64,000 nt of DNA from the NCBI RefSeq assembly GCF_001692325.1, contig NZ_LXKN01000001.1, positions 930,001-994,000 on the forward strand. Direction: 5' to 3'. Position 1 is the stretch's first letter, and each line of letters opens with the position of its first letter. This stretch comes from Rhizobium sp. AC27/96 (GTDB lineage: Bacteria; Pseudomonadota; Alphaproteobacteria; Rhizobiales; Rhizobiaceae). Below, piece after piece: positions 1 through 9,101 of this stretch. The translations under genes were made by a program, and so were the position numbers. Below the pieces are notes generated by a model. It made no database searches. It had not been told where the DNA came from and was given only the letters and a program-made list of their open reading frames with translations.

Positions 1-1107
1 GATGGCGGAGAGCACATGCAGCCCCGCGGCGCGCAACATCTGCACCGGCAGGAAATCCGAAAGAAGCGAGCGATTGAGCAAGTCGACGCTCGTCGTGCGG
101 CTGATAATGTCGGCGCGCCGCTTGCTGTCGAACCGGTCACCGGCGGAAGCTGAGATGGGTTGATCCGTCGTGCCACTGAGAATGTCGGACAGCGCCAATA
201 TATCGCGCAGGCTCAGATTGAGGCCCTGCGCCCCGATCGGCGGAAAGACATGGGCGGCCTCACCGATCAGGGCGGCGCGGCCCTTGCCGAAGTGGCGGGC
301 CGTCATGCCGGAAAGCGGCCAGACCTGAACATTATCCTCGATCGTCACCTGGCCGAGCATCGATTGCATGCGCTCTTCGACCAGCCTGCCGAGCTCTTCC
401 AGCGACTTTTCGGCAATGGCCGCGGCTTCCGCCGGCTTCTGCACCCAGACGAGGCTGGAGCGATTGCCGGGCAGGGGCACCTGCGTGAACGGGCCACTTT
501 CGGTGTGGAATTCGGTGGAGATGTTCTGATGCGGCAGAGTGTGTGCGAAATTCAGCACCATGGCCGATTGCGGATAGGACCAGCCCTTGACCTTGATGCC
601 CAGGGCCTCGCGTACCATCGAGTTCCGGCCATCGGAGCCGACAACGAAAGCGGCTTCGATCTGTTCGCCATTGTCGATCGCAATCGTCACGCCATCATCG
701 CGAAAGCTGATTTCGGAAGCGGTGGCTTCGATGCGGGCGATATTGCCTTCCGCTTCGATGGCCTTGCCGAGCGTGTCGAGCAGCACGGCATTCGGAATAT
801 TGTAGCCGAAAGCGTCGAGACCGATTTCCGAGCATCGGAACGAGACGGTCGGCGCACGCAGCAGCCTCGATGTGCCGTCTATGATCCGCATCGTTGTCAG
901 CGGCGTCGCCGAAGGCGCGATCTTTTCCCACAACGTCAGTCGCTCGAGAAAGCGGATCGATTGGTCCATCAGCGCCGTCGTCCGCTTGTCGGCCTTGTTG
1001 TGTGGCGCTGCCACCAGGGCGACGGATCTTCCGCCGCGCGCAAGCGCGAATGCGGTGATCATACCGGCCAGGCCGCCGCCGATGACGGCCACTTCAATCT
1101 GCTTCAT
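1..1107 (-). CDS. UbiH/UbiF/COQ6-family FAD-dependent monooxygenase (3' end outside window)
   Basis: The reverse-strand frame from the ATG at 1107 stays open to the window edge for 369 codons; family members are about 400 residues, so only the last few dozen are missing. The N-terminus has the dinucleotide-binding fold (VIGGGLAG, residues 8-15), a VGSDGRNS motif near residue 155 (the DG motif of flavin hydroxylases) and GEAAHVFPPIGAQGLN near residues 280-300, which is the second FAD/ribityl-binding motif with Glu in place of the usual Asp. Such enzymes hydroxylate the ring of ubiquinone precursors at the inner membrane. Which ring position this one acts on cannot be read from sequence. It is divergent from pcs. 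Confidence 0.88.
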   Translation of the reverse strand, partial: MKQIEVAVIGGGLAGMITAFALARGGRSVALVAAPHNKADKRTTALMDQSIRFLERLTLWEKIAPSATPLTTMRIIDGTSRLLRAPTVSFRCSEIGLDAFGYNIPNAVLLDTLGKAIEAEGNIARIEATASEISFRDDGVTIAIDNGEQIEAAFVVGSDGRNSMVREALGIKVKGWSYPQSAMVLNFAHTLPHQNISTEFHTESGPFTQVPLPGNRSSLVWVQKPAEAAAIAEKSLEELGRLVEERMQSMLGQVTIEDNVQVWPLSGMTARHFGKGRAALIGEAAHVFPPIGAQGLNLSLRDILALSDILSGTTDQPISASAGDRFDSKRRADIISRTTSVDLLNRSLLSDFLPVQMLRAAGLHVLSAI

Positions 1108-1320
1108 ATCGATGCCTCAATTGCTTCTCGCTCTGAAAATAGGCGCTTAGCCTGTTGAAATCCATGGGATGAAACATCGCAGCGGGTGAAAATGACAGGA
1201 ACACGCGCTAGCGTGTCGGGGACGAGCGCTTTTGCGCTGGCGGTGAAGACCAAAGGATGCATATTAGCAAGAAAAACCGTCTGCCGGGGCAGGCGCATAA
1301 ACCGACGAGTCATGGGGCGG

Positions 1321-2046
1321 ATGAAAATCTTCAAATATAAACGGGTGCCATATGCGGAGATTCGTGCCTTCTCCGTACATATATTGACGGCATCTGGGTC
1401 TTTTCTCGCCTTTCTCGGCGTCGTCGCGGCCTCGGAGCATCGCTTTGTCGATATGTTCTGGTGGCTCGGTCTGGCGCTGCTGGTGGATGGCATCGATGGG
1501 CCGATCGCCCGCAAGGTCCGCGTCAAGGAAGTCCTGCCCAACTGGTCCGGCGATACGCTTGATAATATTATCGATTATGTGACCTATGTGCTGCTGCCGG
1601 CCTTCGCGCTCTATGAAAGCGGCATGATCGGCGAGCCCTGGTCCTTTGTCGCAGCCGGCATGATCGTGGTTTCCAGTGCCATCTATTACGCCGATACCGG
1701 CATGAAGACTGAGGAGTATTTCTTCTCTGGCTTCCCGGTGGTCTGGAACATGGTGATCTTCACGCTCTTCGTGATCGATGCGAGCGCCACGACAGCCATG
1801 ATCGTGGTCGGCGTTTCCGTCGTCCTCACATTCCTGCCAATAAACTTCCTGCACCCGGTACGCGTCAAACGCTTGCGGCCGCTCAATCTCGGCATATTCC
1901 TGTTCTGGTCGGCGTTGGGCGTCTATTCGCTGCTGATGCATTTCGTCATGCCGCAATGGGCCGTTGTCCTGTTTATCATCAGCGGTATCTATCTCTATTG
2001 CATCGGCGCCGTGCTGCAGTTTTTCCCGTCTCTCGGGCGTCAATGA
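1321..2046 (+). CDS. pcs: Phosphatidylcholine synthase
   Basis: Condenses CDP-diacylglycerol with choline to give phosphatidylcholine and CMP in one step, the Pcs pathway typical of rhizobia and other host-associated bacteria. The 241-residue length equals the rhizobial enzyme when the ATG at 1321 is used; an upstream in-frame extension to 1186 is not needed, and another ATG lies at 1312. The CDP-alcohol phosphotransferase signature is visible as DGIDGPIAR near residues 48-56, followed by SGDTLDNIID about ten residues later, supplying the metal-binding aspartates. Seven or eight hydrophobic segments make it an integral inner-membrane protein. The following oxidoreductase starts 12 bases downstream, so the two are probably cotranscribed. 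Confidence 0.95.
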   Translation: MKIFKYKRVPYAEIRAFSVHILTASGSFLAFLGVVAASEHRFVDMFWWLGLALLVDGIDGPIARKVRVKEVLPNWSGDTLDNIIDYVTYVLLPAFALYESGMIGEPWSFVAAGMIVVSSAIYYADTGMKTEEYFFSGFPVVWNMVIFTLFVIDASATTAMIVVGVSVVLTFLPINFLHPVRVKRLRPLNLGIFLFWSALGVYSLLMHFVMPQWAVVLFIISGIYLYCIGAVLQFFPSLGRQ

Positions 2047-2058
2047 GGATTGCGCATC

Positions 2059-3042
2059 ATGACTAAGACGAACGTCATTCAGATCCATGAAAATGGCGGC
2101 CCGGAGGTCATGAAGTTGGAGGAGGTGGATCTGCCGCCTCCTGGTGCCGGTGAGGTTCAGATTCGCCAGGCCGCCATTGGCCTGAATTTCATAGATGTCT
2201 ATTTGCGGTCGGGCCTCTATAAGGCGCCGCGCTTTCCGCTGCAGCTGGGGAAAGAGGGCGCGGGCACGGTTACCGCCGTCGGCCCCGGCGTCTCCGATTT
2301 CTCCGTTGGAGATCGTGTCGCCTATGCCGGCAGTGACGGCGCCTATAGTGTTGAGCGCAATATCGAGGCCCGCCATCTGGTCAAGGTGCCCGACGACATC
2401 CCGCTCGAAACGGCGGCTGCGATGATGCTGAAAGGCATGACGGCCGAATATCTGCTCAACCGCACCTTCAAGGTCGGACCAGGTACTACATTGCTGTTTC
2501 ATGCCGCTGCCGGCGGCGTTGGCCTGATTGCCGGCCAATGGGCCAAGGCTCTTGGTGCGGCAACGGTGATCGGGACGGCCGGTTCGCGGGAAAAAGTCGA
2601 GCTGGCATTGGCCCATGGCTATGACCATGTCATCGACTATAGCCGGGAAAATTTTGCCGAGCGCGTTCGGGAGATCACCGGTGGCAAGGGTGTCGATGTC
2701 GTCTACGACTCAGTGGGCAAGGACACGTTTCCGCAGTCGCTCGACTGCCTGAAACCGCGCGGCATGTGGGTTACCTTCGGCCAGTCCTCTGGGCCGATCG
2801 AGAATTTCAATCTCGCTACCCTCAATCAGAAAGGCTCGCTTTTCGCGACGCGTCCAAGCCTTTTCGCCTATGTCTCCACACCTGAAGAGCTCAGAGCCAG
2901 CGCCGGGGCGTTATTTGCTGTTGTGCAAAGCAACAAAGTGCGTATCAATATTCATCAGACTTATCCGCTTGCTGATGCAGGGCGCGCACACGCGGATCTG
3001 GAAGCCAGGAAAACGAGTGGAACTACACTACTGATCCCATAG
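2059..3042 (+). CDS. Zinc-free NADPH:quinone oxidoreductase (MDR superfamily)
   Basis: A 327-residue medium-chain dehydrogenase/reductase of the quinone oxidoreductase type. The N-terminal GroES-like domain contains LNFIDVYLRSG and LGKEGAG, and the Rossmann domain carries the NADPH motif AAAGGVG near residue 150, as in Qor. The catalytic zinc cysteines of alcohol dehydrogenases are absent. It probably reduces quinones or reactive enones in the cytoplasm; the physiological substrate is unknown. I chose the ATG at 2059, which follows an AGGA motif; an in-frame TTG at 2050 is possible. It sits immediately after pcs and 41 bases before the ABC importer genes. Confidence 0.88.
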   Translation: MTKTNVIQIHENGGPEVMKLEEVDLPPPGAGEVQIRQAAIGLNFIDVYLRSGLYKAPRFPLQLGKEGAGTVTAVGPGVSDFSVGDRVAYAGSDGAYSVERNIEARHLVKVPDDIPLETAAAMMLKGMTAEYLLNRTFKVGPGTTLLFHAAAGGVGLIAGQWAKALGAATVIGTAGSREKVELALAHGYDHVIDYSRENFAERVREITGGKGVDVVYDSVGKDTFPQSLDCLKPRGMWVTFGQSSGPIENFNLATLNQKGSLFATRPSLFAYVSTPEELRASAGALFAVVQSNKVRINIHQTYPLADAGRAHADLEARKTSGTTLLIP

Positions 3043-3083
3043 ATCCGTAAAGGGCAGGACGGTGGGAAGGAAATGAGGGGAAC

Positions 3084-4658
3084 GTGTCATCATCTGATGT
3101 ACCGGCGGCCGGCGCGTTGTTGTCGGTTCGCAAACTGACGAAGCTGTTCGGTAGTTTTGCCGCCTGCAATGAAATCGATCTGGAAATCCAGCCGGGCGAA
3201 ATTCACGCTCTGCTCGGCGAAAACGGCGCAGGCAAATCCACGCTCGTGAAGATGCTGTTCGGCGTGCTGGAGCCGACGCATGGAGAGATAGTCTGGCAGG
3301 GCCAGCCCGTTGCGATCGACGCGCCGGGTACGGCCCGCAAGCTCGGCGTCGGCATGGTCTTCCAGCATTTCTCGCTCTTCGAAGCACTGACGGTTGCTGA
3401 AAATATCGCCCTGTCGCTCGACAGCAAGATACCGATCGCGAAAATATCCGAGGAAGCGGCAAAGCTGTCGCGTGCCTATGGCCTGCCTCTCGATCCCAAT
3501 GCGCATGTCGCCGACCTCTCCGTTGGTGAGCGCCAGCGTATCGAGATCGTCCGCGCGCTGCTGCAGAATCCGAAGCTGATCATTCTCGACGAGCCGACTT
3601 CGGTGCTGACTCCGCAGGAGGCCGACCGTCTGTTCGAAACCCTGTTCCAGTTAAGGGACGAAGGGCGTTCGGTGCTTTACATCAGCCACCGCCTCGAAGA
3701 AGTGCAGCGCATCTGTTCGCGCGCCACGGTGCTTCGTCACGGCAAGGTGACCGGTGCCTGCGACCCACGGCAGGAAACGACGGGCTCGCTCGCCCGCATG
3801 ATGGTCGGCAGCGATGTCGCCAGCGTGCAGCATGAGGGACTTGGAAAGCCTGGCGACATCCAACTGGAGGTCGCGGGTCTGACTGTCCCGGCGCGGACGC
3901 CCTTTGCCATGTCGCTGAAGGATGTTTCGTTGCGCGTGCGTGCCGGCGAGGTGCTGGCGATCGCAGGCGTAGCCGGAAACGGGCAGGGCGAGTTGTTCGA
4001 TGTCATTTCCGGTGAATACACAGTCCCGTCGGACAATCTGATCCATGTGCGCGGCAAGGCAGTTGGTACCAAGGGTATCAATGCCCGCCGGTTGCTCGGG
4101 GCCGGTTTCGTGCCGGAAGAGCGCCATGGCCATGCCGCCGTTTCGGCGATGAGGCTCTCGGACAATCTCGTGCTGGCCCGCAATCAATCGGACCGCAAGG
4201 CATTCCTGCTCGGTCGGTTCCTCAAGGTCATCCGTCACCGCGTCGTCAAGCAGGCTTCCAAGCGGATCTGCGAGGCGATGGACGTGCGCAAGAGCGGCGA
4301 TGATCCAGCCGCCGGCGCGCTTTCCGGCGGCAATCTGCAGAAGTTCATCGTCGGCCGCGAGCTGGATCGCCAGCCGAGCGTGCTGGTCGTCAATCAGCCG
4401 ACCTGGGGCGTGGACGCAGGCGCTGCGAGCCGTATCCGGCAGGCGCTGGTCGATCTCGCCCGCGACGGTTCGGCGGTGCTTGTCATCAGCCAGGACCTTG
4501 ACGAGATCTTCGAAGTCGCGACCGAGATAGCGGTGATCTCGGAAGGGCGCCTGTCGCCATCCTATCCAGCCGGCGAACTCACACGCGAAAAGATCGGCTT
4601 GCTGATGGGCGGTATGCATGAATCCAGGACGCATTCGGAGCCCGCGCATGCGCATTGA
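3084..4658 (+). CDS. BMP-type nucleoside ABC importer, ATP-binding protein
   Basis: A 524-residue protein with two fused nucleotide-binding domains, the architecture of the NupO/RnsB/YufO group. The first half has Walker A (GENGAGKS, near residue 45), signature LSVGERQRIE and Walker B LIILDEPTS. The second half has a degenerate Walker A (GVAGNGQGE) and signature LSGGNLQKF, as usual in this group. It starts with GTG at 3084 after a GAGGGG ribosome-binding site. It would energise the two permeases that follow, for uptake of purine or other nucleosides; the substrate is inferred from the BMP-type binding protein in the same operon. Confidence 0.93.
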   Translation: MSSSDVPAAGALLSVRKLTKLFGSFAACNEIDLEIQPGEIHALLGENGAGKSTLVKMLFGVLEPTHGEIVWQGQPVAIDAPGTARKLGVGMVFQHFSLFEALTVAENIALSLDSKIPIAKISEEAAKLSRAYGLPLDPNAHVADLSVGERQRIEIVRALLQNPKLIILDEPTSVLTPQEADRLFETLFQLRDEGRSVLYISHRLEEVQRICSRATVLRHGKVTGACDPRQETTGSLARMMVGSDVASVQHEGLGKPGDIQLEVAGLTVPARTPFAMSLKDVSLRVRAGEVLAIAGVAGNGQGELFDVISGEYTVPSDNLIHVRGKAVGTKGINARRLLGAGFVPEERHGHAAVSAMRLSDNLVLARNQSDRKAFLLGRFLKVIRHRVVKQASKRICEAMDVRKSGDDPAAGALSGGNLQKFIVGRELDRQPSVLVVNQPTWGVDAGAASRIRQALVDLARDGSAVLVISQDLDEIFEVATEIAVISEGRLSPSYPAGELTREKIGLLMGGMHESRTHSEPAHAH

Positions 4659-5733
4659 ACTTGAAAAGCGCCCGCAGGTCTCGAAGCTGTTTGGCATCCT
4701 GTCACCGCTGCTTGCCCTCGCGCTGGCGCTGATTGCCGGCACCATCATGTTCGCCATCATGGGCAAGGATCCCGTGGAGGCGCTGGATGCCTTCTTCGTC
4801 GAGCCGCTGCTGGAAGTCTGGTCGCTGCACGAACTGGCGATCAAGGCTGGCCCGCTGATCCTGATCGCTGTCGGTCTCTGCGTCTGCTACCGGTCCAACA
4901 ACTGGAACATCGGAGCGGAAGGTCAGTTCTCGATCGGGGCCGTTACCGGCTCGTTCATTCCGATTGTCTTCACCGATTGGCATTCGCCGATGGTCCTGCC
5001 GTTGATGCTGATTGCCGGCGCAATCGGCGGCGCTCTCTATGGCGCCATTCCGGCGCTGCTGAAGGCGCATTTCAACACCAACGAAATCCTGACCAGCCTG
5101 ATGCTCGTCTATATCGGGCAACTCTTCCTGGATTGGCTGTCGCGCGGACCGTGGCGCGATCCCCAGGGCCATAATTTTCCGCAGAGCATCGATTTTCCGC
5201 CTGAGGCGGTGCTGCCGGCAATCTGGGAGGATTCCGGCCGCGCGCATTGGGGGATCGTCTTTGCCGTCGTTGCGGCTGTCCTTGCCTGGTTCATGATCAA
5301 ATACACGCTGAAGGGCTTCGAGATAACCGTGCTCGGCCAATCGGCGCGGGCAGGGCGGTTTGCCGGGTTTTCGTCGCGGAAAATGGTCTGGTTCTCCTTT
5401 CTCTTCTCCGGTGCGCTCGCGGGCCTTGCTGGCATTTCCGAGGTCTCAGGCTCGATCGGCCATCTTCAGCCGGCTATCTCGCCGGGCTATGGCTTTACCG
5501 CAATCATCGTTGCGTTCCTGGCGCGTCTCAATCCGCTGGGTGCGATCCTGTCGGGCTTCGTCCTGGCGCTGACCTATCTCGGCGGTGAGGCGGCGCAATT
5601 GTCGCCCGGCATTTCCGCCAAGGCGGCAAGCGTCTTCCAGGGGCTGCTGCTGTTTTTCGTGCTCTCCTGCGATACGCTGATCCATTACAAGATCCGTCTG
5701 GTCTGGTCGCGCGTTCGGGGAGGTGCGGCATGA
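4648..5733 (+). CDS. BMP-type nucleoside ABC importer, permease 1
   Basis: A 361-residue BPD_transp_2 family permease with about nine hydrophobic segments and the family stretch NNWNIGAEGQF near residue 90. The ATG at 4648 overlaps the last 11 bases of the ATPase gene and has CGGAG just upstream, implying translational coupling; an upstream in-frame start at 4618 would lie deeper in the ATPase gene and is less likely. It forms the inner-membrane channel with the next gene. Homologous systems (NupNOPQ, RnsABCD) import nucleosides. Confidence 0.92.
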   Translation: MRIELEKRPQVSKLFGILSPLLALALALIAGTIMFAIMGKDPVEALDAFFVEPLLEVWSLHELAIKAGPLILIAVGLCVCYRSNNWNIGAEGQFSIGAVTGSFIPIVFTDWHSPMVLPLMLIAGAIGGALYGAIPALLKAHFNTNEILTSLMLVYIGQLFLDWLSRGPWRDPQGHNFPQSIDFPPEAVLPAIWEDSGRAHWGIVFAVVAAVLAWFMIKYTLKGFEITVLGQSARAGRFAGFSSRKMVWFSFLFSGALAGLAGISEVSGSIGHLQPAISPGYGFTAIIVAFLARLNPLGAILSGFVLALTYLGGEAAQLSPGISAKAASVFQGLLLFFVLSCDTLIHYKIRLVWSRVRGGAA

Positions 5734-6650
5734 GCATCTTTGAAGCAATCCTGCTGACCATCATCACCGCATCGACGCCGCTCGTCATTGCCGGCCTCGG
5801 CGAACTGGTGGTGGAACGCTCTGGCGTGCTCAATCTCGGCGTCGAAGGCATGATGATCATGGGTGCGGTCGCCGCTTTCGTCGGCGCACAGATGACGGGC
5901 TCGCCTTACGTAGGGCTGATCACCGGTGTCGTTGCCGGTGCGTTGTTTTCACAGCTGTTCGCTTTCCTGACGCTGACGCTCGTCACAAATCAGGTCGCCA
6001 CGGGTCTTGCTCTGACCATTCTCGGCCTCGGCCTCTCCGGCATGATCGGCGAGGGTTATGTGAGCGTGCCGGGCGTGCAGCTGCAGGAAATCGTCTTCCC
6101 GTTCCTGTCTGATATCCCGCTTCTCGGGCCGGTGCTGTTCAAGCAGGACCTGACCTTCTACCTGTCGATTGCGCTGCTCATCGGCGTCAACTGGTTCCTC
6201 TTCCGCAGCCGAGCGGGCCTGAAGCTGCGCGCCGTCGGTGACAGCCACGGCTCCGCCCACGCTCTCGGTATCGACGTCATCCGCACACGCTATCTGGCGG
6301 TGATGTTTGGGGGCGCCTGTGCGGGGCTTGCCGGCGCGCAACTGTCGCTCGTCTATACGCCGCAATGGGTCGAGAACATGTCTGCCGGTCGCGGCTGGGT
6401 GACGCTGGCTCTCGTCGTCTTCGCGTCCTGGCGGCCGCTGCGCGTCATGGCCGGCGGCTATCTCTTTGGCGCTGTTACGATCCTGCAGTTTCACGCCCAG
6501 GGTTTTGGCGTCGGTATTCCCTCACAATTCCTGTCGATGCTGCCTTACGCATCGACTATTGTGGTTCTCGTCATCATCTCTCAAAATCGCCGCGCGACCT
6601 TGATCAACACGCCAGCGTCGCTCGGCAAGCCCTTCGTTCCGGAGCGCTGA
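5730..6650 (+). CDS. BMP-type nucleoside ABC importer, permease 2
   Basis: A 306-residue BPD_transp_2 permease, the smaller partner of the preceding one. It carries the conserved LVVERSGVLNLGVEGMM stretch near residues 26-42, which is characteristic of the second permease of nucleoside/BMP-type importers. It overlaps the preceding gene by four bases (ATGA), so coupling is near certain. The substrate-binding protein gene follows after 55 bases. Confidence 0.93.
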   Translation: MSIFEAILLTIITASTPLVIAGLGELVVERSGVLNLGVEGMMIMGAVAAFVGAQMTGSPYVGLITGVVAGALFSQLFAFLTLTLVTNQVATGLALTILGLGLSGMIGEGYVSVPGVQLQEIVFPFLSDIPLLGPVLFKQDLTFYLSIALLIGVNWFLFRSRAGLKLRAVGDSHGSAHALGIDVIRTRYLAVMFGGACAGLAGAQLSLVYTPQWVENMSAGRGWVTLALVVFASWRPLRVMAGGYLFGAVTILQFHAQGFGVGIPSQFLSMLPYASTIVVLVIISQNRRATLINTPASLGKPFVPER

Positions 6651-6705
6651 AGACAAACAGCCGGACGGATTTTCTGCAAAACATGTCAAACCAACAGGGG
6701 TAACC

Positions 6706-7782
6706 ATGAAAAAACTAGCACTCGCCCTCTCAACGACAGCCGCTGCCATCGTTGGTTTCGCCGCTGCCGCCGAAGCGGCCCCGACCAAGGTCTGCTTTGT
6801 TTACGTCGGCTCGCATACGGACGGCGGTTATTCGCAGGCGCATGACCTCGGCCGCCAGCAGATCCAGAAGGAATTCGGCAACAAGATCGAGACGCCTTAT
6901 CTCGAAAACGTACCGGAAGGCCCGGATGCCGAGCGCGCCATCGAGCGCCTCGCCCGTTCCGGCTGCTCGTTGGTCTTCTCGACCTCGTTCGGCTTCATGG
7001 ACGCCACCGTCAAGGTTGCCGCCAAGTTCCCGAAGGTGAAGTTCGAACACGCCACCGGCTTCAAGAGCGGCCCGAACCTCGCCACCTACAATTCGCGCTT
7101 CTATGAAGGCCGTTACATCCTCGGCCAGATCGCGGCGAAGACGTCGAAGAACCACGGTGCCGCCTACATCGCCTCCTTCCCGATCCCGGAAGTCGTCATG
7201 GGCATTAATTCCTTCGAGCAGGGCGCCCGTTCGATCGATCCGAGCTTCAAGCTCAAGGTCATCTGGGTCAACACCTGGTTCGACCCGGGCAAGGAAGCCG
7301 ACGCCGCCAAGGCCATGGTTGACCAGGGCGTTGATGTCCTGACCCAGCACACCGACACCACGGCACCGATGCAGGTGGCTCAGGAGCGTGGCATCCACGC
7401 ATTCGGCCAGGCCTCCGACATGATCGCCGCCGGCCCGAAGGCGCAGCTGACCGCTATCGTCGACACCTGGGGCAACTACTACTCCAAGCGCGTTCATGCG
7501 CTGCTCGATGGCACCTGGAAGTCCGAGCAGAGCTGGGATGGTCTGAAGGACGGCATCCTCAAGATGGCCGACTATACAAACATGCCTGACGACGTGAAGA
7601 AGATGGCGCAGGAAACCGAAGCCAAGATCAAGTCAGGCGAGCTGGCACCCTTCACCGGCCCGATCAACAGGCAGGACGGCACACCGTGGCTGAAGGCTGG
7701 CGAGAAGGCCGATGACGGTACGCTGCTCGGCATGAATTTCTACATCGAAGGCGTCGATGACAAGCTGCCGGCTTCGAAGTAA
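6706..7782 (+). CDS. BMP family (basic membrane protein) substrate-binding protein
   Basis: A 358-residue periplasmic binding protein of the BMP/PnrA family. The first 25 residues form a signal peptide ending AAAAEAA, with no lipobox cysteine, so it is probably a free periplasmic protein rather than a lipoprotein. The mature part begins TKVCFVYVGSHTDGGY, where the family contacts ligand. A good ribosome-binding site (AGGGGTAACC) precedes the ATG. It is the last gene of the importer operon and is followed by a strong terminator. Purine nucleosides are the known ligands of PnrA-like members; the ligand here is inferred. Confidence 0.93.
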   Translation: MKKLALALSTTAAAIVGFAAAAEAAPTKVCFVYVGSHTDGGYSQAHDLGRQQIQKEFGNKIETPYLENVPEGPDAERAIERLARSGCSLVFSTSFGFMDATVKVAAKFPKVKFEHATGFKSGPNLATYNSRFYEGRYILGQIAAKTSKNHGAAYIASFPIPEVVMGINSFEQGARSIDPSFKLKVIWVNTWFDPGKEADAAKAMVDQGVDVLTQHTDTTAPMQVAQERGIHAFGQASDMIAAGPKAQLTAIVDTWGNYYSKRVHALLDGTWKSEQSWDGLKDGILKMADYTNMPDDVKKMAQETEAKIKSGELAPFTGPINRQDGTPWLKAGEKADDGTLLGMNFYIEGVDDKLPASK

Positions 7783-7805
7783 CCGCCGAAAGATAAAGTG
7801 AGTTG

Positions 7806-7834
7806 AAAAGGGGTGCCTATGGCGCCCCTTTTTT
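7806..7834 (+). terminator. Rho-independent terminator of the BMP importer operon
   Basis: Stem AAAAGGGGTGCC / GGCGCCCCTTTT (7806-7817 with 7821-7832, one G-T wobble, loop TAT) runs straight into a T tract, 23 bases after the BMP protein stop codon. Confidence 0.9.
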
Positions 7835-7930
7835 GCTGCGCCGCACCATCGAATGCCGATTTACAAAAGTATTACTGTATGATGTTTCTGATCTCGGGCC
7901 GAGGAGACGGCCCTTGGGAGAGACGTCGCT

Positions 7931-8215
7931 GATCTATCCGGAATCGTTTTTTCCATTTATACATCAGCGGGATATTCGCTTGCCATGGTCGGCGCCGAGC
8001 TTGGCTCAGTTGCGGTCGTGGTCACGGGCGGAACACTGCTAACGGGAGGAGCGGAGTTCGGCGGAGGAACACTCATCGGAATTCTCATACAGGGCCTGAT
8101 ACAGACCTGCGCCACCTTTGATGGAATGTTTTCCAGTAGATGGACAAAGGCCTGATCGGCTTGCTGCTGTTTGCCCCTATTCTGATGCAGAAGGATCTTC
8201 TGCTGCTTTCCCGTT
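7931..8215 (+). pseudogene. Decayed C-terminal remnant of a sugar ABC permease (YjfF/YtfT/RbsC-like)
   Basis: No intact gene lies between the BMP terminator and the GntR gene, but three consecutive frames read as the C-terminus of a sugar permease. Frame one (about 7940-8098) gives GIVFSIYTSAGYSLAMVGAE and then VVVTGGTLLTGG with GILIQGL. A two-base AT insertion near 8099 shifts to QTCATFDGMFSSRWTKA and a stop at 8157. A third frame then gives IGLLLFAPILMQ. YjfF-type permeases end with these segments in this order (IGGTLLTGG, GLIQT, SSWWTK, IGLLL). The N-terminal two thirds are gone. Family assignment is from recall of the motif, not alignment. Confidence 0.65.
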
Positions 8216-8252
8216 TAAATCGACATGACGTCTAAGGGAAGGACGGGGTGCT

Positions 8253-8999
8253 TTGCGTAGCAGACTGCTTGATACGAGAAAAACCGAGGGGAAGTCGCGG
8301 ACGAGCCATGCGCAGGTGGTCGACGACCTCGGCAAGGCAATCGTATCGGGTGATTTTCCGATCGGCAGCATTCTCCCTGGCGACAGCGACCTTCTCTTAC
8401 GGTTCAAAGTATCCCGCACCGTTCTGCGCGAGAGCATGAAGACCCTGGCGGCAAAAGGGCTGGTCGTGCCGCGCGCCCGCGTCGGCACACGCGTCACCGA
8501 GAAGATCTACTGGAACATGTTCGACAACGATGTGCTCAACTGGCATTTCGAAAGCGGGATCGACAAGGAATTCCTTCTGCATCTCTACGATATACGCATG
8601 GCCTTCGAACCGTTTGCCGCCAGCCTTGTGGCGGAGCGCGCCAGCCGTGAAGACATCGATCTGTTGCGGCGCCTCGCGGCTTCCATGGCCGCTCCCCATC
8701 ACACGTCGGACAGCCTGGCCGTTGCAGATCTGCATTTTCATCTGGCCATCACCGAGGCATCGCAAAACCCGTTTATGCGCTCGCTCGGCGGCCTGATCGA
8801 GGCCGCGCTGGTCGGCATGTTCCGCATGAGCGCGCCGAGTTCCACAACAGGCTTCGGCAACATAGCGGACACGCACATGGCAATCGTCGAAGCCATTGCT
8901 GCGCGGGATACCGTTGCTGCCCACAAGGCTATGGAGTTCGTCATCGTCGACGGACGTCAACATGTCCTTGAAGCTTTTGCGGCTCTTGCCGAGGCTTGA
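8253..8999 (+). CDS. GntR/FadR-family transcriptional regulator
   Basis: A 248-residue regulator with an N-terminal winged helix-turn-helix (residues 18-85; the SRTVLRESMKTLAAKGLV stretch is the recognition region) and a C-terminal FCD ligand-binding domain with the metal-type histidines expected in DLHFHLAI and in THMAIVEAI. It starts with TTG at 8253 after an AAGGGAAGGACGGGG purine-rich stretch. FadR-type members often control sugar-acid or sugar uptake. The dead sugar permease just upstream suggests it is the surviving regulator of a lost transport operon; its current targets are unknown. Confidence 0.85.
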   Translation: MRSRLLDTRKTEGKSRTSHAQVVDDLGKAIVSGDFPIGSILPGDSDLLLRFKVSRTVLRESMKTLAAKGLVVPRARVGTRVTEKIYWNMFDNDVLNWHFESGIDKEFLLHLYDIRMAFEPFAASLVAERASREDIDLLRRLAASMAAPHHTSDSLAVADLHFHLAITEASQNPFMRSLGGLIEAALVGMFRMSAPSSTTGFGNIADTHMAIVEAIAARDTVAAHKAMEFVIVDGRQHVLEAFAALAEA

Positions 9000-9055
9000 G
9001 TGCCGCTGCTAATTTCGCCGTAGTTAGCCACTCGACTAGTTGCTATTAGGAAACT

Positions 9056-9073
9056 GTGCCCGACAGCGGGCAC
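9056..9073. other. Perfect 7-bp inverted repeat upstream of glmU
   Basis: GTGCCCG and CGGGCAC flank the tetraloop ACAG, 28 bases before the glmU start. No T tract follows, so it is not a typical intrinsic terminator. It may be a leader hairpin or an operator; no function can be assigned. Confidence 0.4.
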
Positions 9074-9101
9074 TGCCTGATCGTACACCTCGGAGCCTGT
9101 A

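Noticed and set aside
160..1158. 332-codon forward open frame at the left end
   Set aside because: Antisense of the UbiH-type gene, which carries FAD motifs in the reverse frame.
1201..1216. ACACGC-GCTA-GCGTGT palindrome between the UbiH-type gene and pcs
   Set aside because: Short hairpin without a T tract and without clear promoter context; no basis for assigning a role.
7803..8042. 79-codon forward open frame after the BMP terminator
   Set aside because: It begins inside the terminator and crosses the permease remnant in another frame.
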